A DNA stretch of 64,000 nt from Vicia villosa (taxonomy: Eukaryota; Streptophyta; Magnoliopsida; Fabales; Fabaceae): positions 72,784,616 through 72,848,615 of the forward strand of contig NC_081184.1 in the NCBI RefSeq assembly GCF_029867415.1, given 5' to 3'. The position numbers were made by a program, and so were the translations under genes. This document shows positions 1-10,623 of the stretch, piece after piece (within the stretch, counting starts at the first letter, position 1; each line of letters begins with the position of its first letter). Below the pieces are notes generated by a model. It searched no databases. It was given only the letters and a program-made list of their open reading frames with translations, and was not told the origin of the DNA.

Positions 1-667
1 GAAAACAAGGCTCGAGGTAGTTGACAAAAGAATGAAACATTAAATGCAATGCTGTACCGAATACGCAAAGCATTAAATGCTCCCAAAGGTCATCTTCTCA
101 AGTGCCTATACATATGAAGTTCTGATGAGAAGCAAGGTGACAACTTACGAATTACAACACTTGCGCATTATACAGAAACGCTGTCAAATTCAAAAGCTCT
201 CAAACTTCATCATCAAGCTCACTACATTGCTGTTGTAATATCTTAGTGAGATTTAAGCTTAAACTTAAGAGAAAATCACAGTTGTGATAATAGCTTTATA
301 AGAAGCATTGTAACTCTTAAAAGAATTTGTTTACATTAAGTTGTAAGAACTAGAGTGATCAGGTTGTTGATCAGTATACTCTAGCAAGTCTTAGAAGTTG
401 TCTACGCAGTTTGTTCCTAGAGTGATCAGGTTGTGATCAGGATACTCTAGAAGACTTAGCAGTTTTCTAAGTGGAAAACCATTGTAATCAAGTGTGATTA
501 GTGGATTAAATCCTCAGGTTAGGTAAATCACTCCAAGGGGGTGGACTGGAGTAGTTTAGTTAACAACGAACCAGGATAAAAATCATTGTGCAAATTGTTT
601 TTATCTTACAAGTTTTAAAGCTACACTTATTCAAACACCCCCTTTCTAAGTGTTTTTCTATCCTTCA
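1..667 (+). repeat. 5' LTR of the SIRE element (partial, last 667 bp)
   Basis: Base 1 corresponds to base 28766 of the complete 3' LTR, so 481 bp of this LTR lie outside. It ends TTCA at 667, just before the primer site. Relative to the 3' LTR it has about 53 extra bases near 136-188. The short CAA repeat at that junction suggests a deletion in the 3' copy. Two near-copies of a hairpin with arms CTAGAGT/ACTCTAG lie at about 351-384 and 417-450, in the likely R/U5 part. Confidence 0.93.
107..114 (+). promoter_or_regulatory. Decayed LTR TATA box
   Basis: This copy reads TATACATA where the 3' LTR has TATAAATA (28872-28879) in the same context (AGTGCCTATA...). The position, upstream of the R-like region, fits the LTR core promoter. 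The A-to-C change should weaken transcription of this copy. Confidence 0.6.
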
Positions 668-669
668 AT

Positions 670-681
670 TGGCATCAGAGC
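670..681 (+). other. Primer-binding site of the SIRE element
   Basis: TGGCATCAGAGC starts two bases after the LTR end. It differs by one base from the usual plant Copia site TGGTATCAGAGC, which pairs with the 3' end of initiator tRNA-Met. Confidence 0.85.
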
Positions 682-751
682 GCCGGTTCTAAGGTGCAAG
701 CACTTAACCGTGTTTAGAAAAGATTCAGGAAGAGAAAAACACTAAGTCAAG

Positions 752-2374
752 ATGGTTGAGACTCCAACACCTACATCTACATCTACATTTGGCTCAGCTG
801 AGCAATACAATGGAAATGGTAGCAATGGTTACACTAGACCGCCAGTATTTGATGGTGAAAACTTTGAATACTGGAAAGATAAACTTGAAAGTTACTTCCT
901 TGGTCTAGATTGTGACTTATGGGATCTTCTGGTGGATGGTTACAAACATCCAGTGAACGCTACTAGCGTAAGGCTTACAAGACAAGAAATGAATGATGAT
1001 CAAAAGAAGCTTTTCAAAAATCATCATAAATGTAGGACTGTTTTGCTGAATGCTATCTCTCATGCTGAGTACGAGAAGATATCTAACAGGGAAATTGCCT
1101 ATGATATATATGAGTCATTGAAAATGACCCATGAAGGAAATGCTCAAGTCAAGGAGACCAAAGCTCTTGCTCTAATCCAGAAATATGAAGCCTTCAAGAT
1201 GGAGGACAATGAAGATATTGAGAAGATGTTCTCAAGATTTCAAACGCTAACTGCTGGATTAAGAGTTCTGGACAAAGGCTACACCAAGGTTGATCATGTA
1301 AAGAAGATCATCAGAAGCTTACCCAGAAGATGGGGTCTAATGGTGACTGCATTCAAGATTGCAAAGAATCTGAATGAGGTTTCTTTGGAAGAGCTAATCA
1401 GTGCCTTGAGAAGCCATGAGATAGAGCTGGATGCAAATGATCCTCAAAAGAAAGGTAAGTCTATTGCATTAAAATCTAATATTAAAAAATGCACTAACGC
1501 TTTTCAAGCTGAAGAAGTAGATTCTGAAGAATCAGAATCAGAAGAAGAAGATGAACTGTCCATGATCTCCAGAAGGGTAAACCAACTCTGGAAGAGCAAA
1601 CAAAGGAAGTTCAAAAGCTTCAGAAGTTCAAAGAAGTTTGAACGAGGAGAATCTTCTGGTGGCAGAAGATCTGACAAGAAGAAGGTCGTTTGCTATGAGT
1701 GCAATGAGCCTGAACACTTCAAGAATGAATGTCCAAAACTTCAGAAGGAGAATCCCAAGAAGAAGCTTCATAAGAAGAAAGGTCTTATGGAAACATGGGA
1801 TGATTCTGAATCAGAATCAGAATCAGACTCTGAAGGAGAGCAAGCCAACTTTGCACTGATGGCTACAGTGGATGATGGATCAGAATCTACATCAGAATCA
1901 GATTCTGAAGAGGTATTTTCTGAACTATCTAGAGAAGAGTTAGTTTCCAGTTTAACTAAACTTCTGGAACTCAAGGCTCATCTTAGTATCAAATACAAAA
2001 AGCTGAAAAAGCAATTTGAATTTGAAACTAAGAAGCTGGAAGTGGAAAATTCTGAACTGAAGGAAAACGTTTTAAAATTATCCAAAGATAGTGAATCTCC
2101 TTCTGAATCAGAAAAACCCATTCCTAGTCTCAATCATATTCTGAAAGAATATGACTCGAGCTTCAGAAAGTTCCTATCTAGAAGTATTGGCAGAAGTCAT
2201 CTTGCTTCTATGATATATGGTGTTTCTGGAAACAAAAGGTTTGGTTTTGGCTATGAGGGTGATACCTCACATAAATTTGAACCCGTTGATGATTTGAAAA
2301 TCACATACAAGCCATTGTATGATCAGTTCAAATATGGCCACTCACATGATATCAAGCTCACATCACATGCATAG
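752..2374 (+). CDS. gag: SIRE-type Copia gag (capsid/nucleocapsid), 540 aa
   Basis: Gag assembles the virus-like particle that packages retrotransposon RNA. The first ATG after the primer site opens a 540-aa frame. Residues about 33-50 (FDGENFEYWKDKLESYF) begin the gag domain shared by plant Copia elements. A CCHC zinc knuckle follows at about 314-327 (CYECNEPEHFKNEC); its usual Gly positions are Glu, which may weaken it. Two runs rich in Ser, Glu and Asp follow (about 350-395), then a Lys/Glu-rich stretch that could be coiled coil. The frame stops at TAG (2372-2374), yet the same frame continues to 2668 with typical SIRE linker sequence, so the stop either separates gag from pol or is a point mutation. 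Bases 2191-2271 recur out of place at 16287-16367. Confidence 0.88.
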   Translation: MVETPTPTSTSTFGSAEQYNGNGSNGYTRPPVFDGENFEYWKDKLESYFLGLDCDLWDLLVDGYKHPVNATSVRLTRQEMNDDQKKLFKNHHKCRTVLLNAISHAEYEKISNREIAYDIYESLKMTHEGNAQVKETKALALIQKYEAFKMEDNEDIEKMFSRFQTLTAGLRVLDKGYTKVDHVKKIIRSLPRRWGLMVTAFKIAKNLNEVSLEELISALRSHEIELDANDPQKKGKSIALKSNIKKCTNAFQAEEVDSEESESEEEDELSMISRRVNQLWKSKQRKFKSFRSSKKFERGESSGGRRSDKKKVVCYECNEPEHFKNECPKLQKENPKKKLHKKKGLMETWDDSESESESDSEGEQANFALMATVDDGSESTSESDSEEVFSELSREELVSSLTKLLELKAHLSIKYKKLKKQFEFETKKLEVENSELKENVLKLSKDSESPSESEKPIPSLNHILKEYDSSFRKFLSRSIGRSHLASMIYGVSGNKRFGFGYEGDTSHKFEPVDDLKITYKPLYDQFKYGHSHDIKLTSHA

Positions 2375-3079
2375 AGTTTTAACACAACACACACCAAGAA
2401 GCATGTGACACAACCTAAAAGATATCATGCTGACAAACCCAAAGAATATCATGTTGTTCCTCCTGTCACTTATCATGCTAAACCCAAGTTCAATCAGAAC
2501 TTGAGGAAAACTAACAAGAAATTGTGGGTACCTAAGGAGAAGATAATTTCTGTTGCAGATATCCTTAGCAGCAAAGAAGGCAAAGCACAAAATGTCATGA
2601 TACCTGGACTCTGGGTGCTCGCGACACATGACGGGAAGAAGGTCTATGTTCCAAGACCTGGTGCTTAAGTCTGGTGGAGAAGTCAAGTTTGGAGGAGATC
2701 AGAAGGGCAAGATTATTGGCTCTGGAACCATAAGTATTGGTAACTCTCCTTCCATAACTAATGTACTTCTTGTAGAAGGATTAGCACATAACTTATTGTC
2801 CATAAGTCAATTAAGTGACAATGGTTATGACATAATCTTCAATCAAAAGTCTTGCAAGGCTGTAAGTCAGAAGGATGGCTCAATCCTATTTACAGGCAAG
2901 AGAAAGAACAACATTTATAAGATTGATATTTCAGATCTTGAGAAGCAGAAGGTGACTTGCCTTATGTCTGTTTCTGAAGAGCAATGGGTCTGGCACAGAA
3001 GATTAGGACATGCTAGTTTGAGAAAGATTTCTCAGATTAACAAACTAAATCTGGTCAGAGGTCTCCCAAATCTGAAATA
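2375..3079 (+). pseudogene. pol: SIRE pol start: broken protease and GAG-pre-integrase segment
   Basis: After the gag stop, linker sequence runs in the gag frame to about 2590 (...KKLWVPKEKIISVADI...). The frame then changes and the protease active site appears in the third frame as YLDSGCSRHMTG, directly preceded by a TGA where Trp is usual. That frame stays open to 3079 and shows the GAG-pre-integrase motif WHRRLGHASLRKISQI. It ends at a TAG exactly where foreign DNA begins (3081). The zinc-finger core and the DDE catalytic core of integrase are missing from both sides of the insertion. The protein cannot be made whole from this copy. Confidence 0.85.
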
Positions 3080-3080
3080 G

Positions 3081-3394
3081 GGTTAATAGCCATTTACCCC
3101 CCTGCCATATAGGCGAGATTTGATTTTCCCCCTCTTAAAAAAAAATTGTGATTCCCCCCTTGAGAAACCCAGATTCCAAATTGCATCCCCCCTCATGCTG
3201 ACTTGGCCATGGAATCTTCATATTTGGCCTGCCAAGTGGCTTTTTTAATTTTTTTTAAATCCACTTCATTTTTTTATAGTTTTTTTAATATATTATACCT
3301 TTTTTTTATTTTTTTACGTTTTTTAAAATTATTTCTATTAATATTTTTTAGAAATTATTTTTTTAAATTATCAAAATAATACTTTTTGGCCTAA
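3081..3394 (+). mobile_element. One-ended fragment of a C-rich GGGTTAATA-type MITE
   Basis: The stretch starts GGTTAATAGCCATTTACCCC and has runs of C and T, then AT-rich sequence. The same terminal sequence, reversed, closes the element at 44053-44243, and weaker relatives lie at 35913-36255 and 55188-55484. Only one terminus is present here, so it is a fragment or part of a rearrangement. Superfamily is not certain. Confidence 0.6.
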
Positions 3395-5419
3395 GCCAAT
3401 TTAGATTTCATTAGTTACCCACATACTCTCACACTAATTTTAATTCATAAAAATACATGTTTGATTGGTATATAAACACTACTTTTATTTCCATTGCAAT
3501 CAATGTGGGACTATACTCTATCAGCTTGCACTATGCAACCTTTCTCTCTCTATCTTTCTCAACTTCAGAACTTCACTTTCAATTTTCCGTTAATTTCCTT
3601 TCACTATCCGAATGAACTTTCAAGGAAAACAACAATTTCTTCAGGTTTTCTTTTCAACCTCTCCCTCAATTATTCATAGTTCAAAGCACGATTTAGGAAT
3701 TTTGTTTTCATAGTAATCAGAATGTGAAATTGTTTGGTAGCATTAATTTCGTTAATTTGGAAAATTAACTATGTTGAAATTAAACTTGCAACCTGTGTAA
3801 TCATTTTTTGGTTGGTTACGTTAGGGTTCTTGGAAATGAATTAGTCACTGTTAGTGTGAAATTGCTATCAACATTTAACTGGTTAGGTTGGATTAGAGTT
3901 TTTTGAATTTGTATCTTAATTTTGGAAACATGATTATTTTAAATGTGCTTACTTTACATACACTCTCACTCTTACACTGCTTAGCTAGTTAGCTTATCCA
4001 GCTATCTTAAGTTCTGTGAAATATACAATATTACAATGAACTAAGCTGTAGGTTAGATTTGAAATGTTATTTGTTGGGGCGTATTTTTTTGAAAATTCTT
4101 TAATTATTGAATAGAATAACTCATGCCTTGAACAGAGAATGCACTTCAGGGTACAACACATTTAGGAACAGTGAAGCTCGTGAAGAGTAGACACGCCATT
4201 TAGGAACAGTCAAGACGCTGCACAATGCGGTTTAGGGGATGCTGCATAGTGCAAGCTGATAGAGTATAGTCCCACATTGGTTGCAATGGAAATAAAAGTA
4301 GTGTTTATATACCAATCTGTAGCGGGGAAAATTTGAGATCGAAGCCATAGGATTGACTCGACTCAATATTTCAGTGAAAGTCGCCACCGCGCTTTATTAT
4401 TTCCAAAGGAAAAGGGAAAAGAACGAAGAAAACCCAAAGTTTGTTTTTAAAACAAAAAGAAAAGATCTTAGGTACGGGTGTTGTTTATACAAGGGGAAGG
4501 TTTTAAGCACCCCTCATATCTGTGGTACTCCACAGGAACCTTTTTGAAAATCTGTGTCGTGTGTGCTGAAAAAAGGGTTTGTTTTATTTTTAAAATAAGC
4601 TCGGCAAAGCATTAAGCTTTGTGCCTACATACCTCCTCGGTGCAATGGAGAAGTCAGAGCTAATGTAGTTCCGCTTAAAAGGGAAAAACGTTTTAAAAAA
4701 AAACGAATAAACACTTTATCGTCGTCGGAGAGAAATACTCAGCCATTGATCTTGAGCATGAGAACAAACGAGTTCTTTGCATCGCAAATGAAAGAAGGGC
4801 TCCAACTCGGATAAAATCAACGAGTATGCCACTAGCTCTCTCACGCGGAAAAGATCTCATTATATCAATCAATTTCAAAATCGTGGGGTATAACCACTCG
4901 TTTCGACAATTAACGGTGTCTAAACTTTTGAAGAAAAAGAGGAAAAGGCCACTAAGGGCAAAAGATATTTTTTAAGAAAAGGTTTTTGAAAAGGTTGCAA
5001 ACATAAGAAGGTTTTGTAAAAAGAGAGAAGACTTTGAAAATTTAAGAATGGGAGGAGATGAAGAGGCTATCCTATTGCGTAAAATAAAAGCTAAGGAAAA
5101 GAATGGTCTAACCGAAATAAGAAGCCAACACTTGACATTATGAGTCAAGGTAGATTTCCCATCCTTTGGAATATTGACACTAAACCAACACATTATCACT
5201 TGGGGATTCAGATGAACTTATTATCTTAGCACCACTTTGCATTAAGCACATTAAAATTCTGACGAAAATCGGGCAGAGTAACGACTATTTTCGGGTAAAA
5301 TCCTTATATCAATGCCTTGGGATTAACCATCAAGGGCTTTTAAGGAAATACCTGCACATACAAACAGACAACAATCCAATGCCAGACAGACAGAATAACA
5401 ACAGAAGAACAATATCATA

Positions 5420-5810
5420 GGGGTCCAGAGGTACTAAGTCCATAAGTCCGAATCTCCAAAATGCTAGGGATAGTAACCAATAGTCCAAAAGGGAGCCTTA
5501 TGTGCTTTTTAGATTTTTGTTGTTTATTAGTGTTTTTAGCATAAAAGTAAAGTATGGTCCAAGTGGACAAAAGAAAAATAGCGGAAGCTTAAACATATGT
5601 CCAAATGGACAAAGAGAAAATAGCGAAATATAAACGTCCAAATGGACAAAGAAAAAATAGCGGAATGTAAATATGATGAAATGATAAAATAAAGCAATAA
5701 AGCGAAAAATAAAATAGCGATATAATAAATTGCGGAAATTAAAGTCAATTGTTAGATGTTAAAGATAACCATCTTGAAACTTGTCAAGTATGTTATCAAA
5801 GTTAGTAATG
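5420..5810. repeat. LTR segment absent from the partner LTR, with ~45-bp tandem repeats
   Basis: Both LTRs share ACAATATCATAGGG. The left copy then has about 390 bp before GGTGAGTGAAGGATGTTCTC, while the right copy goes straight on (14355-14372). The extra part has about three units containing GTCCAAATGGACAAAG plus AATAGCGGAA (about 5550-5665). The right junction duplicates GAGTGAAGGATG, so a deletion between short repeats in the right LTR is the simplest reading. Confidence 0.75.
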
Positions 5811-6418
5811 AAGATCGATGGTGAGTGAAGGATGTTCTCAGATTTAAAGTCAATGGAAACATATCAGAAGCTTGATAAAATCATAGCGACTACACGATAA
5901 ATTTCATTAAGTCTTAAATCAACCGCATACAATTCTCTTCCATATTTGATCTTTTTGATTCGGGACACGAAATATTGCGCTATGTTAAGCAGATCGCCAA
6001 GTGATTTATGTAGAAATCACCCTACAACGAGGCCGATCAAAACTTTATGTGCTAATGCATGCGAGAGAAGCGATATGTAGATCACTCTCCGAAAGCAATA
6101 CCGCACGAAAAGAAAAATGGTGAGTGATCTAGTCTTTACCAAGAATCCATAAGAATTCTCAAGGTATTAAGACTTTCATCGATCAAAATAAAGAGAAGTA
6201 AAAGATGGAACCACATTAAAAGCTCCTTTCATCCATAATTTCAATCACTTAATATTGAGGATTTGGATTCTCATCCTATCGACGCCCTAAGTCCATTGAA
6301 ATTAGAGAGAAATTAGGCCTCTAACTTGTGATTCAAAGAAAATATCAAAAGAATGGAGTAGAAGATGAGTTAAAACCAAAAACAAGTCAAAAACCACAAA
6401 AACAAGCATTCTGTCCAG

Positions 6419-6536
6419 ATGTAAATCGATTTGCACAGAGTGTAAATCGATTTGCATAACTCCGTTTTCAAATTTGCGCAGTTTTTCAGTTGTGTAAATC
6501 GATTTGCACCAGATGTAAATCGATTTGCACAACACA
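6419..6536. repeat. Cluster of AAATCGATTT palindromes (LTR copy 1, part 1)
   Basis: Four copies of TGTAAATCGATTTGCA(C/T) lie at about 6420, 6440, 6494 and 6517. The right LTR has the same cluster at 14967-15079, with one copy mutated to AAATAGATTT. Confidence 0.85.
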
Positions 6537-6982
6537 GTTTTTTAAAAAAAACAGCAAATAAAGAGAAGAAAACTTGTTTAAACATAAAACCAAACACCTT
6601 GTGATCTTGGATCAATTTGTGCACGAAAATGTATCAAGTAAGCAAGCAAATCTCATCAATGTAGCACCAAAGGTGCATCAAGCATAAACAACAATGGATC
6701 ACATCTTGGATTATGGAAAGGATCTAGAATTTTACCAAATCTTCACAAACTTTGAATCTTCTTCAAGAACACACAACCACAAGCCTTGATCTCTCACAAT
6801 TGATGAAGAAAGTAGTGTTTATGTTGAGGTTTAGCTCTAAATTAGTGAGGTTTAAGATGTAACTCACTAGTTTTGTGGAAGAAATGAGAGCTTTGAGTGA
6901 GGGGTTTGGAAGAGGTGAGTAGAGAAAGAGCAAGAGTTTTCTTGGCTATCAAAGCTTAAAAAATAAAGAGGGGAATGCCTCA

Positions 6983-6989
6983 ATTTATA
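6983..6989 (-). promoter_or_regulatory. Probable LTR TATA box (minus strand)
   Basis: The minus strand reads CTATAAATTGAGGC. The matching site in the 5' LTR is 15530-15536. The CTATAAATTGAGG context is typical of plant LTR core promoters. Confidence 0.5.
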
Positions 6990-7228
6990 GCACTTAGGCT
7001 TGGGAATTTTTGTGGTTTGGAGTTAGGATTGGAAAATAGAATTAGGCTTGGGAAAAGGATTTGGAGCCAAAAATGAGATCCAATGGTCTTGATGCAATCA
7101 CATGAGGGTTTATGATTAAATGATGTAGGTAATCAAATGTAAGAACTAAGTCATGCTTCCCATGCTTGCAAATGATGTCAACACTTTCAAAAGCTGAAAT
7201 TTGCCTTCATTTTCCCAAATTCGCACTG

Positions 7229-7412
7229 GTGCAATCGATTTACACTTTATGAAAATCTATTTACATTGCTGAAAAAGGCAAAATCTGGGGCAAAAACAGT
7301 TATGCAAATCGATTGCTGTCTTATGCAAATCGATTTGCACTGATGGCAGAAGCAAATCTGGTGCAGAAACAGTTGTGTAAATCGATTTACACCTTATGCA
7401 AATCGATTTGCA
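7229..7412. repeat. Cluster of AAATCGATTT palindromes (LTR copy 1, part 2)
   Basis: Three exact decamers and three decayed ones occur here, including the perfect 16-bp palindrome TGCAAATCGATTTGCA at 7324-7339. The partner cluster is at 15777-15960. Confidence 0.85.
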
Positions 7413-7934
7413 TAGTAAAAATGTTGAAAAATGCTCCTTTTGATGGATACTTTGACTTGGTACCTACAAAACACAAACACACCAAAGCACAAGGCAATAT
7501 TTTTGGTATTTGGGTTAGTAAAACAAATTAAAGGCTATAGATGCTCGATAATTCCCTTGCAGATGAAGTGAGCATAACACCGAGAGCAGAGCTTTAAGAT
7601 GAAACTCTTGATTGATGACTCATATGCAAATGAGGTATGATCTTAGGGTCAAAAATTGGGGTATGACAGATGCCCCTATTTAAGTTTCTTCTATCCAGAG
7701 ATGTGAGGGTTAAAATCCTCAGCTCGACGTAATTGAAGAGACTTAAATATAAAACACACAATTTTTGAACCTAAGGTATAATGTGATGCTAATGGATGCA
7801 TCAAGTATGATTATGGAATAGAGAGAAATATAACACCACTGGGGAGATAAGAAAGGATTCCACTGGGGGAAAAGGTATACGTCATCTAGGAATAGAATCG
7901 GACTTAACAAAAGAAAGGAACAGTCGACAGAAGC

Positions 7935-8550
7935 TTTCAAGATAAAACATGATTGAACTTCGAGAAGAGAATATCTGAGGCCTACATGAATGTGGCTACA
8001 TAAAATGAATATCAAGGTAAAACATGATTGGACAACATCAAATGACAATCAAGGTAAAACGTGATTGGGTAACATCAAAGGATAATCAAGGTAAAACATG
8101 ATTGGATATCGTCAAAGGATAATCGAGGTAAAACATGATTGGATAATCATCAACGGACAACCAAGGTAAAACATGACTGAAAAAATACCAAATGACAATC
8201 AAGGTAAAACATGATTAGATAACCAAGATAAAACATGGTCGAAAGCGATCAGGATAAAGCATGATTAGAGACAATCAAGATAAAACATGATTGAAGGGAA
8301 CCAAGATAAAACATGGTGTAAGTGATCAGGATAAAGCATGATCAGAGACAATCAAGATAAAACATGATTGAAGGGAATCAAGATAAAACATGGTGTAAGC
8401 GACCAGGATAAAGCATGATCAGAGACAATCAAGATAAAACATGATTGAAGGGAACCAAGATAAAACATGGTGTAAGCGACCAGGATAAGGCATGATCAGA
8501 GACAATCAAGATAAAACATGATTGAAGGGAACCAAGATAAAACATGGTGT
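7935..8550. repeat. Tandem repeats in the 3' untranslated part of the Ogre-like element
   Basis: About six units of ~37 bp with AATCAAGGTAAAACATGATT (roughly 8012-8230) grade into about four longer units of ~75 bp built from AAGATAAAACATGATTGAAG and CAGGATAAAGCATGATC (roughly 8262-8550). Ogre-family elements often carry tandem arrays between the coding region and the 3' LTR. The units differ and have no constant repeat-spacer pattern. Confidence 0.9.
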
Positions 8551-10623
8551 AAATCTTTCAGGAATGAAACTGAAAGAAGAGTGAAATCATAACATCCAGG
8601 AATGGCCCTAAATGAAGAAAGGATACATCAAGGAACAATAATAGACGGATAAGACAAACAAGTATCTGTTTTGGATAGGTGCCAAGTAAGTTGGACTTTG
8701 ATCTCAAGGTGAAGATGTTGATAGCAATAGGACCTCGGAAAATGCAAATGAGTATGAAATTTGTTTCAATGCATGATGTTGAATTTTTCTATGCATGATA
8801 TATGATCAATGCAATGCAATTGTTTGTTACAACTGAGGTAGACTCTTTTGTGAGGCTAGATTAGGACCCTGATTCTTCAACACGGGAACTCCACCAACTC
8901 TGCTTATGAAGAAGATGCTTAAACACACTTCTATTACACCGGTAACTGTATCAAAACGATGATCCTTTGAGAAGGGCTGATAAAATTGCTTGGGGATTGC
9001 TGAAGAAGATTGCCCCTGATTGAGTGATTGTTGTAAGTTAACTGATCATGGCTTCAGTTGAACTGTATTTGGGATGAACTGATCATGGCTTCAATTCTTG
9101 AAATGCATGTTGGGACAGTTTGCCCCAGTATAAGTTTTGAAATGATATTCTGATCAACAAATCTTGACTGAACATCTGAATAATAGGATCTTGAAATAAC
9201 CTGCCCCTGATTGGATCACTGATCAAGTTTCTCGACTGTTTGAACTTCCTGAAAGATGAGTGCTTACTTGCAAATAAAATGTTCATTCAAGAATGGTAAT
9301 TTTAATGCAATGCTCAAAGAATATTTTTGAAATCAAAATCATTATTGGAATGATGTTATTGATGTAAAGCAAATGGAATCACTGGTCAAAACATAAAGGT
9401 TGAGACGTTCAAAGTGACAGATAAAGCAAAGATATGGTATCAAAACAGATGATTGGTAAATTTCATGGGAGTCAGCTTACGCAACCTTGTTGTAGTATGC
9501 TTTCAAACAAACCTTGCTTCAATTAGGTCTTTCATAGGTTGTAACGTGGCCAGGTTCACGGTTTCAGAAACAAAGGATATAAGGCTCAAAATTTGATTGT
9601 ACTCACCCCATCTTCGTGATGATCTCCAGTCCTAAAACTCAGTTAATTCAGCTTATGCATTCAGGTTCCCAGAGGCTCCTGGAATTGCACCTTTGTAATG
9701 ATGATAGCTCACAAGCAAAGAGAACTTTTGAGATTGCAGTCACTTCTTCCTTTTTGTTGTCACAACATTTTGTTGCTTGAGGAATTTATTGACTTCTCTT
9801 TTTTCATCTTTTTCTTTTGATATCCCTAACTTTTGCCTAAACTGTTTATTTTTGAACTTACAGTCAGCGGGATGCCCTTATTTTTGCCTAAGTCATTTTA
9901 TGGTTTTTTGACTTAGCAGGCTTTTCTTTGTATATATTTTTTTTTATACATATATTTTTTTTGAAAGATAGTGACTGCCTTGCTTAATGATTCAGAATAA
10001 CCATCGTCAGCTTTTGATTGACATCTCCAACATTTCTTTGATGTATTCGGAGGAACGCTTGTAATTGAAACCTTTGTTGAAAGGTGTACTGAATGATTCT
10101 CTTGAAATAGAATGCACAGCCAAATTAACCGAGAACTACCCTACCCCAGGTTAAAAATGCGGGTTTTTTCGTACAGAAAGAAACTCCTACTTCGAAGGCT
10201 CAAAGGGGTTGACAAGGGATTAACTTCCTTATTTCTCCAGTGTTTGGGAATTGAAACAATGCCTGTACATCATCAGCAGAGTTTTATTTGAAAGCATACA
10301 GTTCAACAACTTGGGTATTTCGTTGTCATCATCCTCCCTCCAATCTTTGCATAAAACACAAGTTTGATAGAGAAAGAAAATGGAAGAAAAAGTTTTGTAA
10401 AAGAAAGCATAAGCATAAACATAGCAGATGTGAATGAATTCAAAATATGCAATGCTCATTTCATTAAAATCACCATTCAGAAACAAACAAAGTCTAAAAG
10501 TAAACAATACAATAAAGGAAATACGAACAGTACAGAAACATGGCCTAGTGACTAATCAGCAACAAAGATGAGCTATCTCATCTGAAACACTCTGCTTTAG
10601 GAAAATTGGGCTTTGACTTGTTT
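8551..10623 (-). other. Non-coding 3' region of the Ogre-like element where pol would be expected
   Basis: No frame resembles protease, RT, RNase H or integrase on either strand. Several CTGATCA-containing phrases recur at 9000-9250. The region separates gag from the tandem repeats. Confidence 0.6.

Larger units (their letters stand above)
4318..7668 (-). repeat. 3' LTR of the Ogre-like element (3351 bp)
   Basis: It begins TGTAGCGGGG and ends GTATGACA on the + strand. It is longer than its partner by a ~390-bp segment (about 5420-5810). The LTR holds several short spurious frames but no coding gene. The polypurine tract on the minus strand (AATAGGGGCATC, about 7667-7680) adjoins its right edge. 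Confidence 0.92.

Noticed and set aside
1768..1974. Ser/Asp-rich frame on the minus strand within gag
   Set aside because: It mirrors the GAATCA/GATTCT codon runs of gag on the other strand.
6302..6624. Frames reading CKSIYIWCKSIYT in the Ogre-like LTRs
   Set aside because: They come from the repeated AAATCGATTT palindromes and occur in several frames on both strands.
7935..8550. Possible CRISPR-like array
   Set aside because: Units are head-to-tail tandem copies that vary throughout, with no constant repeat and unique spacer, inside a plant retrotransposon.
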